Of a DNA stretch of 64,000 nt, positions 27,201 to 36,857 are shown one piece after another. The notes under the pieces are model-generated. The model made no database searches and was not told the origin of the DNA. It worked only from the letters and a program-made list of their open reading frames with translations. Made by a program: the position numbers and the translations under genes. How positions within the stretch are numbered: position 1 is the first letter of the stretch; every line of letters begins with the position of its first letter. The DNA is from Lineus longissimus (lineage: Eukaryota > Nemertea > Pilidiophora > Heteronemertea > Lineidae). The stretch covers positions 4,590,501-4,654,500 of the forward strand of contig NC_088311.1 in assembly GCF_910592395.1 (NCBI RefSeq), in the 5' to 3' direction.

Positions 27201-29236
27201 TAGGAAACCCCCCCAACACCACCGATGGAGGTGGTTTCCTCACAAAAGAATATCAGGAGGTGTCTAGAAGTCACATGGCTGTGACTTGGACAAGTTTGGC
27301 TTGAAACATACAACTGAGACTATTAGAAGTTTTTCAAATCAACAAAAGAGAAAAGCCAACCAGCATAAACACACTATGAAAAAAATAAAGCTCCAACAAA
27401 CCTGCTCAATTCCCTTGCCACATGTTTCTGCCATCTGTTCTAAGCTATTCCTACTGTCCTGAGAGGTGATCCAGTTGAGCAGGGATTTGGGATTGTCTGA
27501 CTTGGTTACCCATTCACCGCCATCCGTTGTGAGGCAAGGTAACAGCGGCATTCGCGATAGGAGATCAAGGGTGAGATGAAAACTGAAATTACAGTTTTAA
27601 GATACAATATACGATAACTCAGGCTTGGAACTACCTGTCCTGCATTGCGGGTCACTGAACCAAAAAAGCACTACATACCATTTTCCAATTCTGATTACGA
27701 ACTTTTATCCATTGCCATTTCAGGTCATTTCGACTACTGTGCAAACTGCCTTGCAAACCTAAGGCGTATGTTATAGAAATTCTTTGGCTACTGACTTAAG
27801 TTTGAGCTGTCCTTCTCCCTGTTTGCTACAGCCAATTACCTTGACAGGACCTCCAGATATCCAGTCCTTGAATTCAGGAACTCTTTGAAGCTCTGTTTGA
27901 ATATCTCAGTTCTGTTTGTGAACGACCTGAAAGAGACACCACATTTATTGTCATAGGTGTTAAAGGCACTTGTTTACCTAATGTGAAGAGAGTCCGTTCA
28001 TAGTTCTTAAAAAGAATGTGCATTCATCCAACATTAAGTTGTGGCTTTTCCAACCTTCTATCAAAATAGTTTGGTGAAAATAATGTGATTTTGGACCATC
28101 TCCACTCACATGCTAATGTCCTCCAGGTTTGCTACAGCAGCCGCCCAGCCCTGATGCTGGAGGTGTTGATCATGCACAAGCTGTTCACACGTCTTCAGTT
28201 CCTCACGAGCAACTTCATGGAATTGCTGAAAGAATAGATGAAGTTGAAAGTTAAACCAAGAGTTGGACAAGATTAAGACAAATTTAAGACAACAACTTTC
28301 AGATGATACTTCAATAATACAATCAGAACACCACTAGACCTCACTGTGGTTACTTGTTATCAATGAATTTTTAAAATAAATGTTGATTGAAAGTTCAGAC
28401 TACCAGGCATTCTGGCACATGAGGGTAGAATTTACCACAATTTTTCAAGAGCGCCAAAGATTTTTTCAATATCCTTACCAGAGCAAGTTGAGCCCTTGTG
28501 ACCACAGTCTCATAGGATGGGGGCATGTTGAGGGCACCTTCTACTTGGTCTCGCATCTCTGAGTCTGAGACGATACTCTCAGAGATCGAAGGAGGTACAG
28601 ATGATTCTATGGTGCTTTTGCTGAACAAGAATATTGGGTTAGTGTCCTGAAAAGAGAAAAAAAGTTAGGAAGAAGAATTCAGATAATCATTGACATCTGA
28701 TGGATCAAACTTCATCAGAAGTTAAATTTTCCTTTCTGATATGAGAGAAGTGAATAATGAGACCAACTCAAATTCTGAACAGACACCCAGAGCTTTAGTC
28801 GTTTGATTTAACTTTTTGGACAATTTGACTTACTGTTCCACTGCTGTAGCTGCAAACACGCTGGTTAGGATCAAGATGCTCCCCACCGCTGATCAACAAC
28901 ACCTGTTTATCTTCTGCTATCTTATGGTCAGCAGCTATGGCTGCCTGCAGGTTAGACACACTGGAAAATTTAAGGAAACATTTGACATTTGTAATTATAC
29001 TCCTATTATAGTCAAACATAGATTTTGCTTGGAAAGGATGAAGGGACTGGGAAGTGTTTTAGGAGACAACCAATAGCTCCAGTTCAGTATCAGTTTCTTG
29101 AATATTTGGCAAGGTCTTAGAAATTACACAACCACAAACACAGACAACATGACACAAGTTATACTTACGAGTCCATAGTTAAATTGATATCAAAGGTTAG
29201 CATATTGCCGGTATCCATCAGGAATATGTACAACAT
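8541..29236 (-). CDS. RB1CC1: RB1-inducible coiled-coil protein 1 (FIP200), complete, 21 coding exons
   Basis: Scaffold of the ULK1/ATG1 kinase complex that starts autophagosome formation. Coding exons, 5' to 3' on the minus strand: 29236-29169, 28960-28834, 28646-28479, 28225-28110, 27926-27840, 27582-27402, 27120-26950, 26733-26549, 26352-26166, 25943-25803, 25589-25489, 25249-23569, 23457-23338, 23200-23092, 22783-22702, 22508-22307, 22065-22018, 17857-17793, 9221-9094, 8943-8873, 8648-8541. All introns are GT-AG and phases match throughout, giving 4,146 nt or 1,381 residues (human about 1,594). Family landmarks in order: ubiquitin-like start MLYIFLMDTGNMLTFD; LQHQGWAAAVANLED; KGLEDRL; IFPDLCASHKQQLKVMLQNH; long coiled coil; GDLVLLCLDERHDHYVVFTV; EKEYCQAKKNRFKVP. 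The start is set by alignment to the family N-terminus. The middle is shorter than in vertebrates. Individual exon ends are manual calls. Confidence 0.95.
9061..9079 (+). repeat. GAT trinucleotide microsatellite
   Basis: Six consecutive GAT units lie just 3' (minus sense) of the donor of an RB1CC1 Claw exon. On the minus strand this reads as His codons past the splice site; it is intronic. Confidence 0.8.
13558..13630 (+). repeat. Short two-copy direct repeat
   Basis: CACGGAGGATTAGCTATGA and CACAGAGGATTAGCTATGA occur about 45 bases apart, each preceded by a related GACCACTG or GACCTGTC context. It is probably an old local duplication inside the large intron. Confidence 0.5.
15436..15860 (+). 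repeat. Three diverged copies of a roughly 70-bp repeat
   Basis: Three blocks, near 15439, 15649 and 15790, share the order CACAGA-like, TCRCACTAATTA-like, GAATYRTTRGATG-like and GCATAACNACCA-like words, for example TCTCACTAATTAGAAATGAA and TCGCACTAATTAAAAAAGAA. Spacing is irregular (about 210 and 140 bases). This is likely a decayed tandem array or repeated insertion of one element. No transposase coding is seen. Confidence 0.5.
17793..17857 (-). CDS. RB1CC1: RB1CC1 small exon between the coiled coil and Claw
   Basis: A 65-nt exon encodes MELSMTQSTRFLMQHDKVSI and two Thr. It corresponds to the linker leading into the Claw in vertebrate FIP200 (a Ser-rich run followed by a DKVSI/EKIAI-like motif). 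CAG acceptor and GTGAGT donor. It stands alone between introns of 4.2 and 8.6 kb. Phase continuity with both neighbours supports it. Confidence 0.85.
17858..22017 (-). other. RB1CC1 intron (4.2 kb)
   Basis: Lies between exons 22065-22018 and 17857-17793, with no supported coding sequence. It holds a 21-bp direct duplication (CAGGTCATAACGTCTGAAAT and its near copy) at about 19120-19158. A 140-codon + strand open frame at 19248-19670 has no protein-like character and is not called. Confidence 0.65.
19120..19158 (+). repeat. 21-bp tandem duplication
   Basis: TCAGGTCATAACGTCTGAAA is immediately followed by TCAGGTCATAACGTCTAAAA. Minor intronic repeat. Confidence 0.6.
22018..25249 (-). CDS. RB1CC1: RB1CC1 coiled-coil exons
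   Basis: Six exons (25249-23569, 23457-23338, 23200-23092, 22783-22702, 22508-22307, 22065-22018) cover residues about 511-1258. The 1,681-nt first exon starts with an acidic, Ser-rich stretch (VPEPFVIANHFSS, DIEVINHPDEMSP, DVEILDMESD). From about YRVAELQQMVHEKTAQLEA it becomes uninterrupted Glu/Lys-rich heptad sequence. The exon at 22508-22307 is Ser/Thr-rich, like the serine cluster before the Claw in vertebrate FIP200, and the 48-nt exon resumes helix (IIRDKDEEIGKLQTKM). The coil forms the long dimeric stalk of FIP200. Confidence 0.92.
25489..28646 (-). CDS. RB1CC1: RB1CC1 N-terminal scaffold exons
   Basis: Nine exons (28646-28479 through 25589-25489) encode residues about 66-511, the helical N-terminal arm that in vertebrates dimerises and binds ATG13. 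Conserved landmarks are DTNPIFLFSK and TRAQLAL in the first, HDQHLQHQGWAAAVANLED in the second, SRMPLLPCL and LLNWITSQD in 27582-27402, MKEVKGLEDRLSKLEQLM in 27120-26950, and NRASNVRDNSIFPDLCASH with AKAKEELCYNLHQRL in 26733-26549. Every junction is GT-AG and in phase. Confidence 0.93.
28834..29236 (-). CDS. RB1CC1: RB1CC1 ubiquitin-like N-terminal exons
   Basis: The start exon (ATG at 29236-29234, to donor 29169) and exon 28960-28834 encode about 65 residues: MLYIFLMDTGNMLTFD, then VSNLQAAIAADHKIAEDKQ, then VLLISGGEHL and RVCSYSSGT. This matches the ubiquitin-like fold at the FIP200 N-terminus (family pattern KLYVFLVNTG and RVCTYSAGT). The pattern fixes the translation start. Confidence 0.93.
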
Positions 29237-29358
29237 CTTGGAAGCGTTATTTTTTTCTCTTTATCCACAATAATCACATATCACAAACAAGGGATGGGAA
29301 GGTGGGCACTATTCTACATCTAGAAGTACTGAATGTCTCTTGACACAGTCACAGCAAT
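29237..29358 (-). other. RB1CC1: RB1CC1 5'UTR part of the start exon
   Basis: A good acceptor (TTTCATTTTCAG) ends at 29359, placing 122 nt of 5'UTR before the ATG. The region has in-frame stops and is not coding. Confidence 0.55.
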
Positions 29359-29793
29359 CTGAAAATGAAAGTAGTTGCAACACTCTTATTAATTTGAATA
29401 GAAATGTCAGAGATGAGAGAGGTTTTACAATCCACAGCAAATGCTAGACTGGCATTGGCTTTTCTGACGAACCTACTAGTTTCCATGAAGGTCATACACA
29501 AGACCCTCACCCTGCCTGTCATCAGAGTCACAGACACACACTACATGTAGGCCTATACAGTACACAGTCCCAGTGATTTAATTGATTTTCTGTGAGTGCG
29601 ACTCCACTTTTCACATCAAAAACAGAGTCCATGAGTCAATGCTTTACTTCAAGTTCACTAGATAGTTACATTACGTGTTCACGAATGACATAGCATATTC
29701 TGAACTCTTCCGGTTGCCTTCATTTTGACGTAATAAATCTACAAAATTAGAAAATATTGCAAAACAAATGACAAAACGCCATTCGATGTTTAC

Positions 29794-29870
29794 CTCTTCC
29801 CTTCCTCCGCAAATTCAGTTAGGAAGAGTTCCAACATTCTCCAAGCGTAGTCAATGGTGAACATTGCGCT
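29794..29870 (-). other. RB1CC1: Probable RB1CC1 first (noncoding) exon with an upstream ORF
   Basis: A donor AGAG|GTAAAC ends the exon at 29794. If transcription starts upstream of 29864, the exon holds an ATG that opens a small frame (MFTIDYAWRMLELFLTEFAE...). After splicing to 29358 it stops within three codons, giving a 26-residue upstream ORF out of frame with the main start. The transcription start itself is not visible, and the exact 5' end given is nominal. Confidence 0.4.
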
Positions 29871-30115
29871 CAGTCTCACTCGACCTACTGTCTCTGCCAC
29901 CAAAGGCTGGTCGAGTAGCGTGTTCGATTACTAGCGCCGCGCTTGCGCGGGTAAGTGCCAGTGCGTTCTTTTTGGGACTGGTGCCTCATCTCGCGTCAGC
30001 TAATCCCGAAGTGAGCGACCCTGCGAGCGGGTTGCCAAGATAGTGTCTAAACGCTAATAGACCAAACGCCCAAGACTTTGCGATGTGGCGCGGGGTCAAG
30101 GTCACAAAAAACAAC
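29870..30115. promoter_or_regulatory. Candidate bidirectional promoter of RB1CC1 and PREB
   Basis: The two genes diverge from this interval, with about 250 bases between the probable RB1CC1 first exon and the PREB start codon. It is rich in CpG compared with its surroundings (GCGCCGCGCTTGCGCGGG near 29935-29952). The near-palindromic GCGCTTGCGC resembles an NRF1 site with one mismatch. TCAAGGTCA at about 30096-30104 fits the ERR/SF1 monomer site consensus. No TATA box is seen. Promoter activity is inferred from position and composition. Confidence 0.6.
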
Positions 30116-33100
30116 ATGGCTCCCAAGAAAAATGATCGAGTTCTTCACAAGACAGATTTTCCAATTTACACAGTTCAGTCGTTGGGGGATCGTCACTTTC
30201 TTGCTGGTGGAGGTGGAGGACAATCCCGCACTGGCGTTCCAAACATAATTGTGAGTGAGACACGAAACTCGACTCGGCCGAGGCGGTTCTTATTTGTGCG
30301 TTACTGCTGTACACGATTGTCGGATTTACATTTTGATAATCTAATTCCGGACATCCATATGGCGACTCTGGGGTAATTTTGGTCAAGTAGGGTTGTCTCA
30401 ATCCCCTATTTTGTAATTTGTGCTGCTGTGCTCACCATATTTTGTAACCGGGAAAGTTTAAACCGTATTTTGTTTTGCAAATAAAACATATCATTACTGG
30501 TAGGTTGTAGTAGTTGTATAGACCCTTTTACACCAGGCGGAGGAAGTCATTGTCAGTGGGCCCAAGCAAACCTAAATATAGGTACCACGAACTAAAGATC
30601 ATGTATTGTGCGAACATGCAGTCTCTTGTTTGCTGCTTGTTTGTTGTGGCCTTCAGTGGCTTCCTCCGCCTGGTGTGAGGGCCTCTGACTTAAGTCAAGA
30701 GAGACTGACATCTTGTATCGCAGTTTGGTGTTTAAAGTGTAACTGTGCATGCTATGCTCTTGAAATGGACGACTTATTTTCTTTCATGCCTTAGGAAATA
30801 TTTGAATTGTCATGTAACGCATCCGATGGCAAACTACAGGCTCAGAGTGCATTCCGCTATGATACTGGGACATCTGCCATCATGAACAGCGCAACCGTGG
30901 ATGATGGAAAACGATATGTCCTCGCAGTCGGCATGGAAGAGAACTGCAAAGTCTATTCTCTGAAATACAAAGTTGCTAAACCAAAGCCCAACAAGAGTAA
31001 GTTCTGAGAGTCATCAAATCAGTTTCCATTCAAAAATGCTCGGAGTGTTTTGCAGGTAGTGCCATTGTGTCCAACCAACATCGGACCCCATTTCATAACT
31101 GTGTTTGTTATGTGTTTCATTCTATTAGCCTCTTGGCGACCACCCTAGCCTTTTGTCCACCGTAAAATAACATGCATGGAAAGCAATTTTCTACTGATTA
31201 TCTTTTCTACGTATTACATACTTAATATCTAAAAACTCCAGGAACAGGATGACTGAATTCATTCTAATCTAAGAGGAGTTATGTATAACAATCAATACAT
31301 ACATACTTCATTTTCCATGTTTTCAGCGCCTGATACTGATGACAATTTGCGTAAAAGGAAGGGCAACCTCACAAATTCAGAATCCCATGATTCTGCTCCT
31401 AATGTAGTGACATTTGAAGTAGATGAAATTGCCGATGTAAAAACAGACTATTCAGACGATAGTGGAGTTCAAAATGTTGTACGGTTCAGTAAAGATGCAT
31501 CGCTGATGCTGACCGGTGGCAGTGATGGATATTTACGAGTCTGGAAGGTGCGTCATTCTTTGAATTGTACTTTAAAATAACTTACTTTTTACAAGGCTTC
31601 TCGCAGACTCTGCCTCTGAATGGGCTTGTTCCGAGGTATCATGGAGGTGGCATGGGAGACCTTATTTTTGGGGGCACTGACATATGGCATTTAGATCTTT
31701 GATCACTTTGTCCCCTCCTTTATATGACCCCCAAAATTGTAGCATTGGAAAATATTTGAAAAAATGTGTCATCATTCCCTTGCAGTTCCCAGACATGAAG
31801 AAATCATTTGAAGTCAAAGCATATGATGATGAAGTCGATGATGTGGCTATTAGTCCAAAAGGCAATCGGGTAAGGAAGTCCGGATTTCAATGATCTGGCA
31901 ATTTATTAGTACAATAGGCAGTCAAGTAGGTAATTAAGGTAGTACCTGTACATGTAGGTCAGTGGTAAAGATCAAGGTGTGTGATTGAATACATAAATTT
32001 TGTCTGAATTTTTGACACATACCCTAGTAAAACTCGACGCTGCCTATTGGAATGCCTATTAAATGTTGGATTTCTTCCTTTGCTCTGTTAGTAATAAGTT
32101 TCAAATCTCTTTACAGATTGTAACTATTGGTAAAAGTGGTGCTAAAGTGTGGAATACGAAAGATGGTAGTAAATTCTTAGAGTTAGTTTGGCCAAAGAAA
32201 ACAGAGGGTAAATACAGATTTAGAGCTTGTAGGTAAGACCTGTCAAAATTACTTGCTTGTTGTCATGTCACCATGTAGGTTTTGAAACAATGTTTATGTG
32301 AACGATCTGAAATCAAGTTGATATGGGTATATCATAGGTAGTTGCAGATTACTGCTGGCCATTTAGACTGCCTTAGGAACATTATCCACATGTTTTCTGT
32401 TTTGTTTTCAGGTATGGTTTAGTCGAAAATAGTGATAAAAAAGTGGTGCTGTATAGTGCACACATTCCTTTAATCCGAAAGAAGACATCACCATCCTATA
32501 TTGCCAGGTGGGATGCAACAGACTTCCAGTGCAAGGGTGTGACCATGCTGTCAGAGGAGATTATATCTTGTTTGGATGTGAGGTAGGTCGATGATGCAAA
32601 TCGAGTAGCGAGTTTTGTCTTTTCAGGTAAAACATTGGTCCATTAGAGTTCCTGTATACTGGGCGGTTGTCAGTGTTTTATGTTAGGTGAGAGGGGTTTA
32701 AACACAATCGTTGTGAAACTTGTTTATGTTTAGGGATAATCTCTAAAATCCTCAAAAGTTAAAATTGGATGAAGTGGGAGTCACAGGGTTAGTATTGTGC
32801 CACGCTTAAAGAAAATTTATCACTGACACTATTTCGTGTCTCTATTGCAGCACTGATGGCACTTTTGTTGGTGTTGGAACGATAGGGGGAAGTGTGGCAG
32901 TGTATATATCCTTCAGTTTACAGGTGAGAAAATTGACATTTACATGTAATGAAGGTTTTGGAATTCCAGGAAATTTCTGCTGGCTGGTAAAGTTCACTGA
33001 TTTCATGGACGCCTTTGTCTCTACTCTCACCCACATCACAGAGACCAGAAAAGCAGTGCACAAATATGTACTATTCATAGCTCATGAGCGCAAATAAACT

Positions 33101-33651
33101 GTAATTATTTCCTCTTTTTCAGCAATTATATTGCATAAAAGAAGCCCACAATATATTTGTGACTGGTGTCAACTTCCTACCCTCTACTGACTCAGTCCGT
33201 GCCTTAACTGGTACACAGGACTTCACACTGCTTAGTATATCTGCTGATGACCAAATACAGTACCATCAAGTCAAAAATAGAAGTAAGCATTCATAGTTTA
33301 CTACAATTTCAAAAATAGTCATGATTTTGCTTGGCTGGGCTTTTCCTGTTGAGTGATCGCTGAAGTGTTTGGCTGGAGATCTGGTAGGGGGCAACACACA
33401 TGCATCACTGTCACACTGTTTTGACTTGGTCTTCACCTGGATTGACTGAATGATTTGTATTGATCTTTCTTCAGAAATTACTTTCTGGTCTAATTCTGTC
33501 GATAAAAGAATGTTTACAGAATCCGTTTGTACATGTATTGATAAATTCCTGTTCTTTCTTTTCAGCCAGCTACAGCTTCATATGGATCATGGTCGGCTTC
33601 ATCGTGATAATATATCTACTGTTTTATGCACTGGCAGAATTAGGTTTGTGA
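30116..33651 (+). CDS. PREB: Prolactin regulatory element-binding protein / SEC12, complete, 9 coding exons
   Basis: Guanine-nucleotide exchange factor for SAR1, anchored in the ER membrane; it starts COPII coat assembly at ER exit sites. Exons: 30116-30250, 30795-30996, 31327-31547, 31786-31869, 32117-32232, 32412-32582, 32851-32923, 33123-33282, 33566-33651. They join in phase to 1,248 nt, 415 residues (human 417). Landmarks: FPIYTVQ and [14 protein letters not shown] near the N-terminus; [20 protein letters not shown] then VWK (residues about 165-186), a WD40 blade; [20 protein letters not shown] and [20 protein letters not shown]; then a membrane helix [19 protein letters not shown] close to the C-terminus. 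An in-frame ATG at 30083 would add 11 residues. The ATG at 30116 has the better context and matches the family N-terminal spacing. Confidence 0.96.
33566..33651 (+). CDS. PREB: PREB last exon: transmembrane anchor
   Basis: Encodes [20 protein letters not shown] and YALAELGL before TGA at 33649-33651. A single hydrophobic helix of about 20 residues with a very short lumenal tail gives the type II topology expected for SEC12 proteins. Confidence 0.92.
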
Positions 33652-35010
33652 TCGAACCTGGTAGGAAAAGAGCAATAATCGGCAAATATTAGCCAGTCTA
33701 TTAAGGAATACCGTGGTCATAACACAGTCTGTTGCAACCAGACTTCACCAAGAAATGTGTGCACTGAAGCGAGAGTACACCTACCATCAGTACATACTCA
33801 CAGAACATGGGGCCTGTCACAAACTGTTTTTTTGCCAGAATTATGGCATTTTGAGTCAGTGGTAGCATTTCAATAACTTGTATTTTTAAGATCACTGACA
33901 AACTGCTTTTCTTTGCTATTTGTATTGTATCTCTACATCCAATCGGTGTATATCACAGATTCGTACAAGGTCAATGTAGTGAGGTCATAATATATTCTGG
34001 TCTCTTTGAAATGTGCTATGTACATTGTAGGCCAACTCTCATAAACTGTCTCATCCTTTAAATACATTGTCTATAAGATTTAAATTAGAAACATATATTG
34101 ATTTCAGGTATACACCACAAAATATATGTGCATGTCCTTGATCAGAAAATTCATATAATAACTCTATATAATGATGATGCCTGAAAGTTTGTTATTTGAT
34201 AAATCCTTCGAATTTTGCTGGATATGTGGGTCATTATAGCTTTAAACAATGTTAAACATACATGTAAATACATATATGACCTGTAAGTCCCTTAATAAGG
34301 AGAAGTATGACCCGTTGAGTTTCAGCATAGGGTGTAGAATAGATATGCATCCAAAAGTGTACATAAAAATGGGTAGAACGATTGTATACATTTTCTGATG
34401 TATACCAAAACTGCCATCTTTACAAGACCTCAGTAATTTCTAAGAGATGACTGATAGGAAATCATGCTACATGTACTCTTCAAATCTTTTCTGTCTCTAT
34501 AGTCGTACTTCCACCTATCAAATCCCCGTGTCTTTTGCGCTTACACCTATGAATTGCCGTGTCTAAATAGACCCATGTGTCAAATCCCCGTGTCTATTAG
34601 CCCCATCGGGCTAATTTAGACCCGTGTTCAACACGGGTTTTTTGATAGGTGGAATCTGAATAGCCCCGGCAATTGCAAGTTCTAAGACCCGGCGACAGAT
34701 GGCGCGGTGTAGTTGCCTCGGTATTGCGCACGCAAAATTCCCCTCCAATTCCCCCCCTACCTACAGCGCACCTGTCGCCGGGGCTATTAACCATTATCTA
34801 ACACCACTGATAGGTGTAAGTGCGCCCCGGGTTTTTTGACACACGGCGAAGACACGGGTCTTGAAAAAACACGTGGTTTTATGATAGGTGGAACTACGAC
34901 TTATGTTTAATTTATTTCATAGAACTATTATTTATCATGTTGTCAAGAGGTGTATTAGTAATGTAAAGACTTTTCATTATGGAATTGAATAAACTTAACT
35001 CCTAAACTTA
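33652..35010 (+). other. PREB: PREB 3'UTR with poly(A) signal at 34988-34993
   Basis: AT-rich noncoding sequence runs from the stop codon to a canonical AATAAA at 34988-34993 (GAATTGAATAAACTTAAC). If that signal is used, the 3'UTR is about 1.35 kb and includes the foldback element at 34501-34901. Confidence 0.55.
34501..34901. mobile_element. Foldback MITE-like element inside the PREB 3'UTR
   Basis: About 401 bp bounded by near-perfect terminal inverted repeats: AGTCGTACTTCCACCTATCA at the left and TGATAGGTGGAACTACGACT at the right, with one mismatch in 20. The flanking TAT on both sides (34498-34500, 34902-34904) could be a target-site duplication. The interior is much more GC-rich than its surroundings, with further inverted copies of the terminus (TTTTTTGATAGGTGGAA near 34640) and repeated CCGTGTC and CACGGG words, so it can fold extensively. 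No transposase is present, so this is a nonautonomous element. Confidence 0.7.
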
Positions 35011-35204
35011 TTAAGACAATTGTTTGTACATTTCGTAGCCATGTCAAGTTTGGACAGATTTGTCTATAGGCTGGTCTGTGGAGTTTTACCAATTTCAACT
35101 GGGCCAAACAGGTCTGCAAATGCATGGGAGCACAGAGACTGAGGTCGAGCTAGGTTCAACCCAATGATCCTGTGGTTGGGTGCATGTTTACTTGGCGATG
35201 AGGA

Positions 35205-35610
35205 CAATGGTTTCTCTCCAGTATGAATATATTACAGTTCTGTGCAGTGACTCGCGGCGGTTATGAGGACAATGGTTTATCTTCAGTATGAATGCACTTC
35301 TACTCTGTGCTGTGATTTGAGGCAATGATAAGGACAATGGTTTCTCTCCATTATGAATACATTGCTACTCTGTGTAATGACAGGGGCAGTGGCTGATGGC
35401 AACGGTTGCTCTCCAGAGGTACTAGAGGAAAATGGTTTCTCTCTAGTATGAATACATCACTATACTGTGGAGTGATAAAAGGAAAATGGTTTCTCTCTAG
35501 TATGAATACACCACTACACTGTGGAGTGATTTAAGGAAAATGGTTTCTCTCCAGTATGAATACATTGCTTTTCCATTTGTGCTTAAAACAGACAACCGTT
35601 TCTCTCCGAG
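35205..35610 (-). repeat. Tandem repeat whose core reads as zinc-finger linker DNA on the minus strand
   Basis: About eight copies of the core AATGGTTTCTCTCCAGTATG start near 35206, 35271, 35336, 35401, 35431, 35485, 35539 and 35594, with spacing of 65 then 54-55 bases. On the minus strand the core is CATACTGGAGAGAAACCATT, which can be read His-Thr-Gly-Glu-Lys-Pro, the hallmark C2H2 zinc-finger linker. The period is not the 84 bases of a real C2H2 array, and stops interrupt the frame, so this is at best a decayed array. An unrelated minisatellite is the alternative. Confidence 0.5.
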
Positions 35611-36149
35611 ATGACTTCATACATTTGATTGCGATCCCACGTGGCCAGTTTATACGATGCTTAGGCCATGGGAATGATTAATCCGGTTTACTGTCCGAGA
35701 GATTTAAAAAGATGAGGGCTTGTTTGTTAATTGATAGACAGGGATTACCTCATTAATTGCCTAGTCAGCCACACAAAATTGCCGAATAATTACACTGACT
35801 AATTATGGTCTTACCCATGAAAGCCACAAGCTGGATGACAAGATGAAAATTAAAGTAGACATTTTGGGCTTGATTTTAAATGATATCAACTAACAGAATT
35901 TCGGTCGATTTTGAAATAGGAACGCGATCTTTTTCTAGATATTCTCTCAAAATCAGTTTAGGATAAGATGAACCACTGGAAAGATTGTTTGAACAAAAAA
36001 ATGATGGCAACAATAAAATAAATAGCTTTTTCACAAATAATGAACAAATTTGAAGTACGCTCTGAACCCATGCGGTAGGTGGAGGGTAAACCGGGTTAAT
36101 CGTTCCGATGCATGGCCTTATGCATATACCATTGTACTATGGTATCGGA

Positions 36150-36328
36150 TACAGTATCGTTTGTGATCTTCAGCAGACGATAACGTCATCACGTGATCAT
36201 TTTCGCGGTTGTTCATTCAGCCGAGTGCGGCTCCGTTTATTTCTCATCCGGCCCCGTAGCCCCGTGCATGCTGCCGCCGAAGGTGGTCTGGGAGTCAAGG
36301 TGATCAAGGGAACCTCAAATAACATCAG
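36150..36328 (+). promoter_or_regulatory. Candidate promoter and first noncoding exon, possibly of KANK
   Basis: A CpG-rich patch holds TAACGTCA (36181-36188, like a CRE) and the E-box CACGTG (36190-36195), then an initiator-like TTCATTCAG near 36212. Downstream, a donor CATCAG|GTAGGC ends a putative exon at 36328. The next + strand gene with its coding start in the window is KANK at 52494, so this may be its distal first exon. There is no direct link in the sequence. Confidence 0.4.
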
Positions 36329-36857
36329 GTAGGCCAAACACTCTCTTAGTTGAAAAAATAGGCTAAAAAGGTTCAGCCGGATTAGGACCACATTATCAGT
36401 CGGCTTGCATCAGCTATTGATCATATTATATATATGTCCTCCATAGCTGTGATAGTTAGTTATTACCTAAAAAGAAGTGCACTGGTTAGAAAAATAGAAA
36501 AGGTGGAGTACCTGTACATGTCCTGCCATTCTTTTGAAAATTTAAATCTAAATCCTCCTCATTTTTGCTCTTATGCTTATACCGGGATCAATCCTACAGT
36601 AGACCTCGAGTAACCACGAAGTTCGTTTAGAAAGGTTATCTTTCCAACCAAAGGTTCTAGCCTTTAGTTGTCACAGCTGGTGGCCTGTTGATTGCTGGCT
36701 TGAAGTGTAGGCTAAATTGGAAACCACCAGTTGCTCCAACTTTCCAATGACACCACTGTCATATCATATGATCTTCATATAACATGTTAAAAACTTGACT
36801 TAATTAGGACCACCAGTGTACCTCTTGAAGATACAAAGGGGTTATTTCTTATTATTA

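Noticed and set aside
30083-30115. Upstream in-frame ATG for PREB
   Set aside because: Weaker start context than 30116, and the extra 11 residues are not expected from the family N-terminus. Kept only as an alternative.
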